Positions 8,602 to 14,295 of a stretch of 30,793 nucleotides of DNA are shown here, one piece after another. The stretch lies in assembly GCA_002310115.1 (NCBI GenBank), contig DBYI01000115.1:1-30793 (forward strand), written 5' to 3'. Under the pieces are notes generated by a model. It searched no databases, was not told the origin of the DNA, and was given only the letters and a program-made list of their open reading frames with translations. The DNA is from Ruminococcus flavefaciens (GTDB lineage Bacteria; Bacillota; Clostridia; Oscillospirales; Ruminococcaceae). Every line of letters starts with the position of its first letter. Position 1 is the first letter of the stretch. The position numbers and the translations under genes are program-made.

Positions 8602-8633
8602 AAAAAGCTCCTTCCTAACTGAAGAAGCTTTTT
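8602..8633 (-). terminator. metK terminator (reads both ways)
   Basis: Stem AAAAAGCT-C-CTTC / GAAG-A-AGCTTTTT with a 6-base loop lies 10 bp after the metK stop. T runs occur on both sides, so it could also stop plus-strand transcription. Confidence 0.8.
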
Positions 8634-8643
8634 TAGTCTGAAT

Positions 8644-9831
8644 TTATATATTTACTGAAACATTCAATGCCTTTTTGAGTGCAGAAACCTTGTTTGTACG
8701 CTCCCATGTAAAGTCAGCGTCAGGTCTGCCGAAGTGACCGTATGCTGAGGTCTGTGCGAACACAGGCTTTCTGAGTTCAAGTTCTCTGATTATACCGCTT
8801 GGAGTGAAGTCAAATACTTCCGAAACCGCAGCCTGTATATCTTCATCAGGAACAATGCTTGTGCCGAATGTATTGACGTAAATTGATACAGGAGCAGCCA
8901 CGCCGATAGCATATGCAAGCTGGATCTCTGCTCGTTCTGCAAGTCCTGAGGCAACGATGTTCTTTGCAGCCCATCTTGCAGCATACGCAGCACTTCTGTC
9001 AACCTTTGTGGAGTCTTTGCCGCTGAAAGCTCCACCACCGTGATGTGCAGCTCCGCCATAGGTATCAACGATAATTTTTCTGCCTGTTAGACCGCTGTCG
9101 CCGACAGGTCCGCCGATAACAAATCTGCCTGTAGGATTTACAAGTATGCGTACTTCATCATTGAGCCAGCTTTCGGGAATAATAGGCTTGATCACGTATT
9201 CTATAAGGTCACTACGTAGCTGTTCCTGTGACACTTCTTCATCGTGCTGTGTGGAGATAAGAACAGTATCGATGCCAACAGCTATGTCGTCCTCATAAAT
9301 TATAGATACCTGCGTTTTGCCGTCGGGACGGAGATAGGAAAGAGTACCGTTTTTGCGTACTTCCGTAAGTTTATATGCAAGTCTGTGTGCCAATGAGATA
9401 GGCAGCGGAAGGAGCTCGGGAGTTTCATTCACAGCGTAGCCGAAAATTATGCCCTGATCTCCTGCGCCAATGTCAGTACCACTTTCTTCTCTTACTTCGA
9501 GAGCAGAGTCAACGCCCTGTGCAATGTCGGGAGACTGCCTGTCAAGAAGATTGATTATCTCTGCGGTATGACCATCAAAACCGAGTGCTTCATTGTCATA
9601 ACCGATACTTTTTATTGCATCACGTACTACCTTTTCTGTATCTATCTCAGCAGATGAACTTATCTCTCCCGCGAGGATAACAGTGTTATTTTTGAGGACT
9701 GTTTCAGCTGCAACTCTTGCAGTCGGGTCTTTTCCCAGATAAGCATCAAGAATTGAGTCAGAAATAAGGTCTGCGACCTTGTCGGGATGTCCCTCTGTAA
9801 CAGATTCAGATGTAAAAATATACTTGCTCAT
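8644..9831 (-). CDS. metK: S-adenosylmethionine synthetase
   Basis: Makes S-adenosylmethionine from methionine and ATP in the cytosol. The 395 residues match the family length. Signature stretches include SVTEGHPDKVADLISDSILD, ESGTDIGAGDQGIIFGYA and the phosphate-binding loop GGGAFSGKDSTKVDRSAAY. The start at 9831 has AAGGAG 8 bases upstream. The gene is monocistronic between its own leader region and terminator. No SAM-binding riboswitch is apparent upstream. Instead there is a translated cysteine-rich leader, a second small ORF and an intrinsic terminator (9828-10006), so expression probably follows cysteine or methionine supply by attenuation. Confidence 0.98.
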   Translation of the reverse strand: MSKYIFTSESVTEGHPDKVADLISDSILDAYLGKDPTARVAAETVLKNNTVILAGEISSSAEIDTEKVVRDAIKSIGYDNEALGFDGHTAEIINLLDRQSPDIAQGVDSALEVREESGTDIGAGDQGIIFGYAVNETPELLPLPISLAHRLAYKLTEVRKNGTLSYLRPDGKTQVSIIYEDDIAVGIDTVLISTQHDEEVSQEQLRSDLIEYVIKPIIPESWLNDEVRILVNPTGRFVIGGPVGDSGLTGRKIIVDTYGGAAHHGGGAFSGKDSTKVDRSAAYAARWAAKNIVASGLAERAEIQLAYAIGVAAPVSIYVNTFGTSIVPDEDIQAAVSEVFDFTPSGIIRELELRKPVFAQTSAYGHFGRPDADFTWERTNKVSALKKALNVSVNI

Positions 9832-9923
9832 AATAAAATCTCCTTAATTATAATTTTAGACATAAAAATAGGGAACGCAGAAACCTGCATTCCCTTTGTT
9901 CGTTTATTTGCGCAGCAGCGCAT
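9828..9923 (-). CDS. second small leader ORF running through the terminator into metK
   Basis: A 31-codon frame starts 2 bases after the stop of the Cys4 leader peptide, so it could be translated by re-initiation. It begins MRCCANKRTKGM with two adjacent UGC codons, reads through the whole terminator hairpin, contains the metK ribosome site, and its UGA (9830-9828) overlaps the metK AUG (9831-9829). Translation of it would disturb the terminator and couple to metK. It has no ribosome site of its own; existence as a peptide is inferred. Confidence 0.4.
   Translation of the reverse strand: MRCCANKRTKGMQVSAFPIFMSKIIIKEILL
9864..9895 (-). terminator. metK attenuator terminator
   Basis: On the minus strand AGGGAATGCAG / CTGCGTTCCCT forms an 11-bp stem (one G-U) with loop GTTT, followed by ATTTTTA, 33 bases before the metK start. 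The 5' arm can alternatively pair with TTTGTATTCT, which covers the last codons of the leader ORF. That gives a possible antiterminator of about ten pairs, four of them G-U. Confidence 0.75.
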
Positions 9924-9925
9924 GA

Positions 9926-10006
9926 TCAGAATACAAAAGTGCTGTTTCTCCGATAAAAAACTATTCGATTGTTTATCGTCATACAACAGCAACATATCTT
10001 TTTCAT
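9926..10006 (-). CDS. cysteine-rich leader peptide of metK
   Basis: A 26-residue ORF starting MKKICCCCMTINN, encoded with UGU UGC UGU UGU AUG at codons 5-9. AAAGGAG (10023-10017) lies 10 bases before the AUG, and a promoter lies upstream at 10038-10067. Four consecutive Cys codons and a Met codon before an intrinsic terminator are the hallmark of ribosome-mediated attenuation. The last codons cover the sequence that could form an antiterminator. A ribosome finishing the ORF would favour termination; one stalled at Cys codons would favour metK expression. The model is inferred from the sequence. Confidence 0.75.
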   Translation of the reverse strand: MKKICCCCMTINNRIVFYRRNSTFVF

Positions 10007-10037
10007 CGTGAAACAACTCCTTTCATTTGATGTTATT

Positions 10038-10067
10038 ATTATACTGCATAATGCAATAACTGTCCAA
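10038..10067 (-). promoter_or_regulatory. promoter of the metK leader
   Basis: TTGGAC (10067-10062) and TATAAT (10043-10038) are 18 bp apart. The same -35 hexamer, the same 18-bp spacing, a preceding TTTTTCAGA and a following ACAT..GAAAGGAG recur in front of the small ORF at 12043; the ORF at 12351 shares the hexamer, spacing and ACAT..GAAAGGAG. The three units therefore form a family. Confidence 0.75.
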
Positions 10068-10087
10068 TCTGAAAAAACTATAACAGG

Positions 10088-10297
10088 TCATAGCTCTGAA
10101 TAATAACGGAGGAACTCCTCTATGCAGAATTTTTTCGACTGAGGTACGGACTGCCATACAAGCTCTCCGTTGCATTCAAGGCTCATTACATAGCCGTCGC
10201 ACTGGTCCCACCCGTACAGTAAGTAATCATTTCCTTTTACCGAAAAAGCTATTTCATTTTCAGAGTCAACAGCCTGTTTTACTTCATTTGCACTCAT
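10088..10297 (-). CDS. small protein of unknown function
   Basis: A 69-residue soluble, acidic protein starting MSANEVKQAVDSENE, with GAGG 8 bases before the ATG and a stop 20 bp before the metK leader -35 region. It starts 9 bp after the ACT-domain gene, so the two are likely cotranscribed. It contains a compact beta-rich pattern (AFSVKGNDYLLYGWDQCDG, SLECNGELVWQS) and two internal Cys residues, but no family is recognised. Coding potential is supported by ribosome site, operon position and normal composition. Confidence 0.6.
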   Translation of the reverse strand: MSANEVKQAVDSENEIAFSVKGNDYLLYGWDQCDGYVMSLECNGELVWQSVPQSKKFCIEEFLRYYSEL

Positions 10298-10306
10298 ATT
10301 TTCGCC

Positions 10307-10549
10307 TCATATATCAGTAATTATTACCTGTCTGACGTTTTTTATCTTTCTAAGCCTTCTTGAAAGAACTTCGTTATCAAGTTCCTTCTTCAGATCAACA
10401 TCTGCGCTGAAATGAGATATAGCCGTTATGCCGTCTGATGATACATTTGCTGTATGAGTGATTATGTTGCCATTAACACGGCTTAATATTTTAGAGATCT
10501 CACCCACAAGACCTATTCTGTCAATGGAAATAACTTCTATCTTTTTCAT
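10307..10549 (-). CDS. ACT-domain protein
   Basis: An 80-residue stand-alone ACT domain, resembling the RelA/SpoT and serine-dehydratase-associated ACT type. The opening KKIEVISIDRIGLVGEISKILSRV has the typical DRxGLVGEIS turn between strand 1 and helix 1, where amino acids bind. GGAGG lies 6 bases before the ATG at 10549; an extension to 10606 has no ribosome site. Such proteins are allosteric amino-acid sensors or regulators. Which amino acid it senses is not visible. It shares a divergent promoter region with tcdA. Confidence 0.82.
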   Translation of the reverse strand: MKKIEVISIDRIGLVGEISKILSRVNGNIITHTANVSSDGITAISHFSADVDLKKELDNEVLSRRLRKIKNVRQVIITDI

Positions 10550-10587
10550 TTCACACCTCCGCAGATATACTGTAATATTATATTTAT

Positions 10588-10616
10588 AATATACCATGGT
10601 AAACATATTTTGTCAA
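10588..10616 (-). promoter_or_regulatory. promoter of the ACT-domain gene
   Basis: TTGACA (10616-10611), 17-bp spacer, TATATT (10593-10588), facing away from the tcdA promoter. Confidence 0.7.
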
Positions 10617-10638
10617 TATGTTTTCTGTGCATTTGCTA

Positions 10639-10667
10639 TTGACATTTTTGATGATGCGATATATAAT
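10639..10667 (+). promoter_or_regulatory. tcdA promoter
   Basis: TTGACA (10639-10644), 17-bp spacer, perfect TATAAT (10662-10667), 43 bp before the tcdA ATG. Confidence 0.78.
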
Positions 10668-10710
10668 CATACTATATGTATGGATTTAATATAAATAAGT
10701 GAGGTTAAAA

Positions 10711-11466
10711 ATGCTTAATCAGTTTTCAAGAACACAACTCCTTTTAGGTGCTGAAGCTATAAAGAAGCTTACGGAGTCGAGAGTTGCGGTATTCGGTATA
10801 GGCGGCGTAGGTGGTTATGTCTGCGAAGCTCTCGTCAGGAGCGGCGTAGGTCATTTCGACCTTATCGACGATGACAAGGTCTGTCTTACAAATCTTAACC
10901 GCCAGATACTTGCTACAAGGAAAACTGTCGGCAAATACAAAGCAGAAGTCATGGCAGAGCGTATGCAGGAAATAAATCCTGAAGTGGATATACGAATACA
11001 CAAATGCTTCTTTCTTCCAGAAAACGCCGATGATTTTCCCTTTGATGAATACAATTATGTCATCGACGCAGTTGACACAGTTACAGCCAAGCTGGAGCTT
11101 ATAATGCGCTGTAAAAGCAAAAATGTACCGGTGATAAGTTCAATGGGTGCAGGAAACAAGCTTGATGCAGGAAGAATGAAAATAGCTGACATATATGAAA
11201 CTTCTGTCTGCCCCCTTGCTAGAGTTATGAGGCATGAGCTGAGAAAAAGGGGAGTGAAGAATCTGAAAGTGGCATACTCTGATGAACAGCCTATTCGTCC
11301 ACTTGAGGATATGTCAATAAGCTGCCGTAGCCACTGCATCTGTCCTCCGGGGGCACAGCACAAATGCATTGAGCGCAGGGATATTCCAGGAAGTACGGCT
11401 TTTGTACCTGCTGTGGCAGGTCTGCTTATCGCAGGTGAAGTGGTGAGGGATCTATGCAGAGTTTAA
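10711..11466 (+). CDS. tcdA: tRNA threonylcarbamoyladenosine dehydratase
   Basis: E1-like enzyme that uses ATP to cyclise t6A37 of ANN-decoding tRNAs into ct6A. It has 251 residues. The nucleotide loop is GIGGVGG (residues 29-35), followed by LIDDDKVCLTNLNRQI, typical of the ThiF/MoeB/E1 fold. The C-terminal SCRSHCICPPGAQ and the closing AFVPAVAGLLIAGEVV are characteristic of TcdA rather than MoeB. The ATG at 10711 is preferred over a GTG 12 bases upstream because GAGG sits 6 bases before it. It overlaps the acetyltransferase gene by 13 bp. The sulfur donor for TcdA in other bacteria is a CsdA-type desulfurase/CsdE pair; no CsdE is seen here. Confidence 0.9.
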   Translation: MLNQFSRTQLLLGAEAIKKLTESRVAVFGIGGVGGYVCEALVRSGVGHFDLIDDDKVCLTNLNRQILATRKTVGKYKAEVMAERMQEINPEVDIRIHKCFFLPENADDFPFDEYNYVIDAVDTVTAKLELIMRCKSKNVPVISSMGAGNKLDAGRMKIADIYETSVCPLARVMRHELRKRGVKNLKVAYSDEQPIRPLEDMSISCRSHCICPPGAQHKCIERRDIPGSTAFVPAVAGLLIAGEVVRDLCRV

Positions 11467-11942
11467 TAATAAGAAACGCTGATATAAACGATCTTGATGC
11501 TGTAACAAAATTGGAGAGCCGCTGCTTTCCAATAGCGGAAGCCGCAGACAGAAAAGCATTTGAATGCAGGCTCAGAAATTATTCCGAATGTTTCTGGGTG
11601 CTGGAAAAAGATGATAATATACTATGTATGATAAACGGGATGACTGTCAATAGAAAAGACTTGTGCGATGAAATGTATGAAGGTACTGAATTGTATGATC
11701 CTAATGGAAAATGGCTGATGCTTTTCGGGGTTGCCACACTTCCTGAATATCAGCATAAAGGTCTAGCTTCACAGCTTATGGATTATGTTATTGAGACACG
11801 AAAACAGAAACACTTTGGAATAGTTCTCACATGTAAAGAGAATCTTATTCAGTTCTATGAGAAGTTTGGATATTTTAATGAGGGTATTTCGAATTCTGCA
11901 CATGGAAACGCTGTATGGTACCAGATGCGGCTAAAGTTCTGA
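11454..11942 (+). CDS. GNAT-family N-acetyltransferase
   Basis: A 162-residue acetyl-CoA-dependent acetyltransferase. The acetyl-CoA loop region appears as LFGVATLPEYQHKGLASQLMDYVIE (motif Q/R-x-x-G-x-A), and LTCKENLIQFYEKFGYFNEGI matches the conserved motif B. The type resembles arylalkylamine-acetyltransferase-like GNATs. The ATG at 11454 has GAGGG 5 bases upstream and overlaps the tcdA 3' end, so translation is probably coupled. Substrate unknown. Confidence 0.85.
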   Translation: MQSLIIRNADINDLDAVTKLESRCFPIAEAADRKAFECRLRNYSECFWVLEKDDNILCMINGMTVNRKDLCDEMYEGTELYDPNGKWLMLFGVATLPEYQHKGLASQLMDYVIETRKQKHFGIVLTCKENLIQFYEKFGYFNEGISNSAHGNAVWYQMRLKF

Positions 11943-11980
11943 TATAGCTTTGGTCTATTGTTGGCAATGAGTTTTTCAGA

Positions 11981-12010
11981 TTGGACAACCAGCTCTTTCA
12001 GTGTTATAAT
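11981..12010 (+). promoter_or_regulatory. promoter of small leader-like ORF 1
   Basis: TTGGAC (11981-11986), 18-bp spacer, TATAAT (12005-12010), preceded by TTTTTCAGA as at the metK leader. Confidence 0.72.
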
Positions 12011-12042
12011 AAAAACATACCAAACGAAAGGAGCGGTAAACA

Positions 12043-12162
12043 ATGAACAATAGAACATCCTATATGCTTGGCATGCTCCGCTCCATTGTGAGAGGAAGAG
12101 ACCGAATGTGTAGTTTAGGACGATGTTGTATTGATAAACTAAATTTAGCTGAAAACATTTAG
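12043..12162 (+). CDS. Cys/Met-containing small ORF 1 (leader-like)
   Basis: A 39-residue ORF starting MNNRTSYMLGMLRSIVRGRD and containing RMCSLGRCC. GAAAGGAGC lies 8 bases before the ATG. It carries its own promoter and is followed 41 bp later by an intrinsic terminator, so it is a leader peptide or a stand-alone small transcript. A CCTCCT just after its stop could pair with its own ribosome site. It shares promoter, ribosome-site context and the GACGATGTTG-like Cys-codon region with the ORF at 12351. Confidence 0.55.
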   Translation: MNNRTSYMLGMLRSIVRGRDRMCSLGRCCIDKLNLAENI

Positions 12163-12203
12163 TGTATAACCTCCTAAAAAATACATTTAAATGAATGACT
12201 TAA

Positions 12204-12235
12204 AGCTTCTTCGCCAGCGGAGAAGCTGACTTTTT
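12204..12235 (+). terminator. terminator after small ORF 1
   Basis: AGCTTCT (12204-12210) pairs with AGAAGCT (12221-12227); a TTTTT run follows at 12231-12235. Confidence 0.75.
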
Positions 12236-12290
12236 GTATAGAATTTCTCAGTATATAGCTTGTTTTTATAGTTTGTATTTATTATAAGGA

Positions 12291-12320
12291 TTGGACAAAT
12301 CCTAAAATACAGGTTATAAT
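12291..12320 (+). promoter_or_regulatory. promoter of small ORF 2
   Basis: TTGGAC (12291-12296), 18-bp spacer, TATAAT (12315-12320). The following ACATACCAA and GAAAGGAGC are shared with small ORF 1. Confidence 0.72.
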
Positions 12321-12350
12321 ATAGACATACCAAGAGAAAGGAGCTGATAA

Positions 12351-12437
12351 ATGGTAACAAGGAAGAATCCAATACAGCTCATTTCTCGCTCAGTACTCAT
12401 TTGTACAGAGCGAATGTGGAAAGCAGAACGATGTTGA
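12351..12437 (+). CDS. Cys-containing small ORF 2 (leader-like, paralogue of ORF 1)
   Basis: A 28-residue ORF starting MVTRKNPIQLISRSVLICTE and ending KAERC. GAAAGGAG lies 7 bases upstream. The end of the ORF, GAACGATGTTGA, corresponds to GGACGATGTTGT of ORF 1, but a one-base change makes a stop right after the first Cys codon. CTCCTAAAAA follows in both. It looks like a diverged duplicate of ORF 1 and is followed by a strong terminator before rrf2. Confidence 0.5.
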   Translation: MVTRKNPIQLISRSVLICTERMWKAERC

Positions 12438-12485
12438 ACGTCTGACTGACTGATAAATACTCCTAAAAATTTATTATATGCCATT

Positions 12486-12528
12486 AAAAGTCCGCCCGAA
12501 CTATCATTAGGTTCGGGCGGAGCTTTTC
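12486..12528 (+). terminator. strong terminator between small ORF 2 and the Rrf2 gene
   Basis: TCCGCCCGAAC (12491-12501) pairs perfectly with GTTCGGGCGGA (12511-12521) and is flanked by AAAAG/CTTTT; the stem is followed by GCTTTTCTT. Confidence 0.88.
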
Positions 12529-12566
12529 TTATAGCTCTATATAAACAAATTTTATAGCGTAAATAC

Positions 12567-12613
12567 TTGAAATAAATCTTGATTTATGTTATACTTATTA
12601 TATTGATAGGAAT
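12567..12613 (+). promoter_or_regulatory. rrf2 promoter with GATAGGAAT element
   Basis: TTGAAA (12567-12572), 17-bp spacer, TATACT (12590-12595). GATAGGAATAG begins at 12605, 9 bases after the -10 box, about where transcription should start. The same element lies at the equivalent place in the cysK promoter, so autorepression by the Rrf2 protein is likely. Confidence 0.65.
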
Positions 12614-12638
12614 AGTAAAATATAAAGGAGCGAAAACA

Positions 12639-13085
12639 ATGCGAATATCTTCAAAAGTCGAATGTGGTATTATCGCACTGATTGATATAGCAGTCAATTC
12701 ACGCGGTAATAATATAGTAAAACTTAACGCAGTATCCAGCAGAAATAATATTTCAGCAAAATATCTTGAACAGATCATACCGCTTCTGAAACACGCTGAT
12801 TTCCTGAAAAGCATCAAAGGTTCCGGAGGTGGTTATGCCCTTGCCCGGGATCCTGCTGATATAACTCTCAACGAAATCGTAAACGCTCTTGATGATACGA
12901 TTTTTACGACTTCTGAATTCAATGATCAGCTTGAAGCAAAGGCTACTGAAACTATAGCCGAGTGCTTATGGACGCCTGTCAATGATTATCTTCAGCAGTT
13001 CTCACAGAAACTGACATTGAAGGATCTTGCTGACAGATTTATTGAGAAACAAACGGAAGAGATTGAACCAATGTATTATATATAA
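12639..13085 (+). CDS. Rrf2-family regulator, CymR-like
   Basis: A 148-residue winged-helix repressor. The N-terminal MRISSKVECGIIALIDIA and the helix-turn-helix/wing region ISAKYLEQIIPLLKHADFL-KSIKGSGGGYALAR are typical Rrf2. Only Cys9 and Cys109 are present, so the three-cysteine Fe-S site of IscR/NsrR is missing; this favours the CymR (cysteine metabolism) branch. The last residues MYYI resemble aromatic-aromatic-Ile tails by which partners dock into the CysK active site. The ATG at 12639 has AAAGGAG 8 bases upstream. It is convergent with cysK, whose promoter carries the same putative operator. Confidence 0.85.
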   Translation: MRISSKVECGIIALIDIAVNSRGNNIVKLNAVSSRNNISAKYLEQIIPLLKHADFLKSIKGSGGGYALARDPADITLNEIVNALDDTIFTTSEFNDQLEAKATETIAECLWTPVNDYLQQFSQKLTLKDLADRFIEKQTEEIEPMYYI

Positions 13086-13090
13086 AATCA

Positions 13091-13125
13091 AGTCCTGAAG
13101 AAGTGTAGCTTCCTCGGGACTTTTT
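13091..13125 (+). terminator. rrf2 terminator
   Basis: AGTCCTGAAGAAG pairs with CTTCCTCGGGACT with two mismatches, followed by TTTTT. Confidence 0.8.
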
Positions 13126-13142
13126 ATGCCCTGTGCCTGTAC

Positions 13143-13178
13143 AAAAAAACAGCTCAGGCCTTTGAAGCCAGAGCTGTT
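13143..13178 (-). terminator. cysK terminator
   Basis: On the minus strand AACAGCTC-GGC / GCC-GAGCTGTT is followed by seven T, 9 bp after the cysK stop. Confidence 0.85.
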
Positions 13179-13186
13179 CATTATTA

Positions 13187-14119
13187 TCAGTCGCTGAAAA
13201 GAGGTGTGGAGTAGTATCTGTCACCACTGTCAGGAAGCAGTGCAACGATAGTCTTGCCTTTATTCTCAGGTCTCTTGGCAAGCTCTAAAGCTGCATAGTA
13301 AGCTGCACCTGCGGAGATACCAACAAGTATACCTTCCTGTTTGGCAATGAGCTTTGAGGTCTCAAATGCGTCCTCGTTTGCAACTGCGATGACCTCGTCA
13401 TATATATCGGTATTGAGAGTTTTCGGAACAAATCCTGCACCGATACCCTGTATCTTGTGAGGTCCTGCTGTACCCTTTGAAAGCACGGGAGAATCCTTTG
13501 GCTCAACTGCAACGACCTTTACATTTGGGTTCTGTGATTTGAGGTATTCTCCTGTACCTGTTACTGTACCACCTGTACCTACGCCTGCAACGAAGAAATC
13601 TACTTTTCCGTCAGTATCATTCCATACCTCGGGACCTGTTGTAAGTCTGTGTATCTCAGGGTTTGCAGGGTTCTCGAACTGTTCGGGAACAAAGCTGTTT
13701 GGAGTTTCCTTTGCAAGCTCCTCTGCCTTTGCGATTGCGCCCTTCATGCCCTTCGCGCCCTCTGTGAGAACAATCTCAGCACCATAAGCTTTGAGGATGT
13801 TTCTTCGCTCAACGCTCATGGTCTCAGGCATTGTAAGAATAATCTTGTAGCCCTTTGCTGCTGCGATAGAAGCAAGGCCGATACCTGTGTTGCCTGATGT
13901 AGGCTCGATGATAGTGGAGCCCTCTTTGAGAAGCCCCTTTTTCTCAGCGTCTTCGATCATAGCAAGTGCGATTCTGTCCTTGACACTTCCTGCAGGATTA
14001 AAGTATTCAAGCTTTGCAAGCACAGTTGCATTTATACCCTGTGACTTTTCAATGTTTTGGAACTCCACAAGGGGAGTATTACCGATAAGGCCTGTAGCGC
14101 CCTTATAAATTTTTGACAT
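13187..14119 (-). CDS. cysK: O-acetylserine sulfhydrylase (cysteine synthase A)
   Basis: PLP enzyme making cysteine from O-acetylserine and sulfide or a thiocarboxylate donor. It has 310 residues. Lys47 in NPAGSVKDR binds PLP; the substrate loop is EPTSGNTGIGLA, and GVGTGGTVTGTGEYL holds the phosphate. Length and motifs match CysK rather than the longer CysM/CBS forms. The ATG at 14119 has AGGAGG upstream. It stands alone with its own promoter, which carries the GATAGGAAT element and an upstream palindrome (14229-14251). The serine acetyltransferase in the window ends in Ile, fit for the classical cysteine synthase complex, and the neighbouring Rrf2 protein ends MYYI. Confidence 0.96.
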   Translation of the reverse strand: MSKIYKGATGLIGNTPLVEFQNIEKSQGINATVLAKLEYFNPAGSVKDRIALAMIEDAEKKGLLKEGSTIIEPTSGNTGIGLASIAAAKGYKIILTMPETMSVERRNILKAYGAEIVLTEGAKGMKGAIAKAEELAKETPNSFVPEQFENPANPEIHRLTTGPEVWNDTDGKVDFFVAGVGTGGTVTGTGEYLKSQNPNVKVVAVEPKDSPVLSKGTAGPHKIQGIGAGFVPKTLNTDIYDEVIAVANEDAFETSKLIAKQEGILVGISAGAAYYAALELAKRPENKGKTIVALLPDSGDRYYSTPLFSD

Positions 14120-14148
14120 ATTTATTTCCTCCTTCTGATAGTAAACTA

Positions 14149-14198
14149 CAATTCCTATCTGTTAAGTATATTATATACCATGCTGTGAAAAAATGCAA
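14149..14198 (-). promoter_or_regulatory. cysK promoter with GATAGGAATTG element
   Basis: TTGCAT (14198-14193), 17-bp spacer, TATAAT (14175-14170). GATAGGAATTG (14159-14149) starts 10 bases after the -10 box. Its ATAGGAATT core fits the ATnGGAATT part of the CymR operator as I remember it. Confidence 0.68.
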
Positions 14199-14228
14199 TA
14201 CCTTGTTTAATCGTATTTATTTATCCTG

Positions 14229-14251
14229 AGTTATAGTTTGAGGCTATAACT
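14229..14251. promoter_or_regulatory. palindrome AGTTATAG-N7-CTATAACT upstream of cysK
   Basis: Perfect 8-bp inverted repeat with a 7-base spacer, centred about 42 bp beyond the cysK -35 box. The core ATAG-N7-CTAT equals the core at 22911-22945 and resembles LysR-type MetR/MtaR sites of streptococci. It might also help terminate the thioredoxin reductase transcript, but no T run follows. Confidence 0.5.
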
Positions 14252-14295
14252 TGAATGCAGTAATTCACAGACCAAAGAGCCTGGGCATTCTGTGA

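Noticed and set aside
9828..10016. 62-residue single ORF starting with TTG at 10016 before metK
   Set aside because: That TTG directly abuts the ribosome site. The ATG at 10006 in another frame has proper spacing and encodes the Cys4 leader; only the 3' part (9923-9828) is kept as a possible second ORF.
9832..10067. SAM riboswitch in front of metK
   Set aside because: I could not find the core helices or conserved bases of SAM riboswitch classes; a leader ORF with terminator explains the region.
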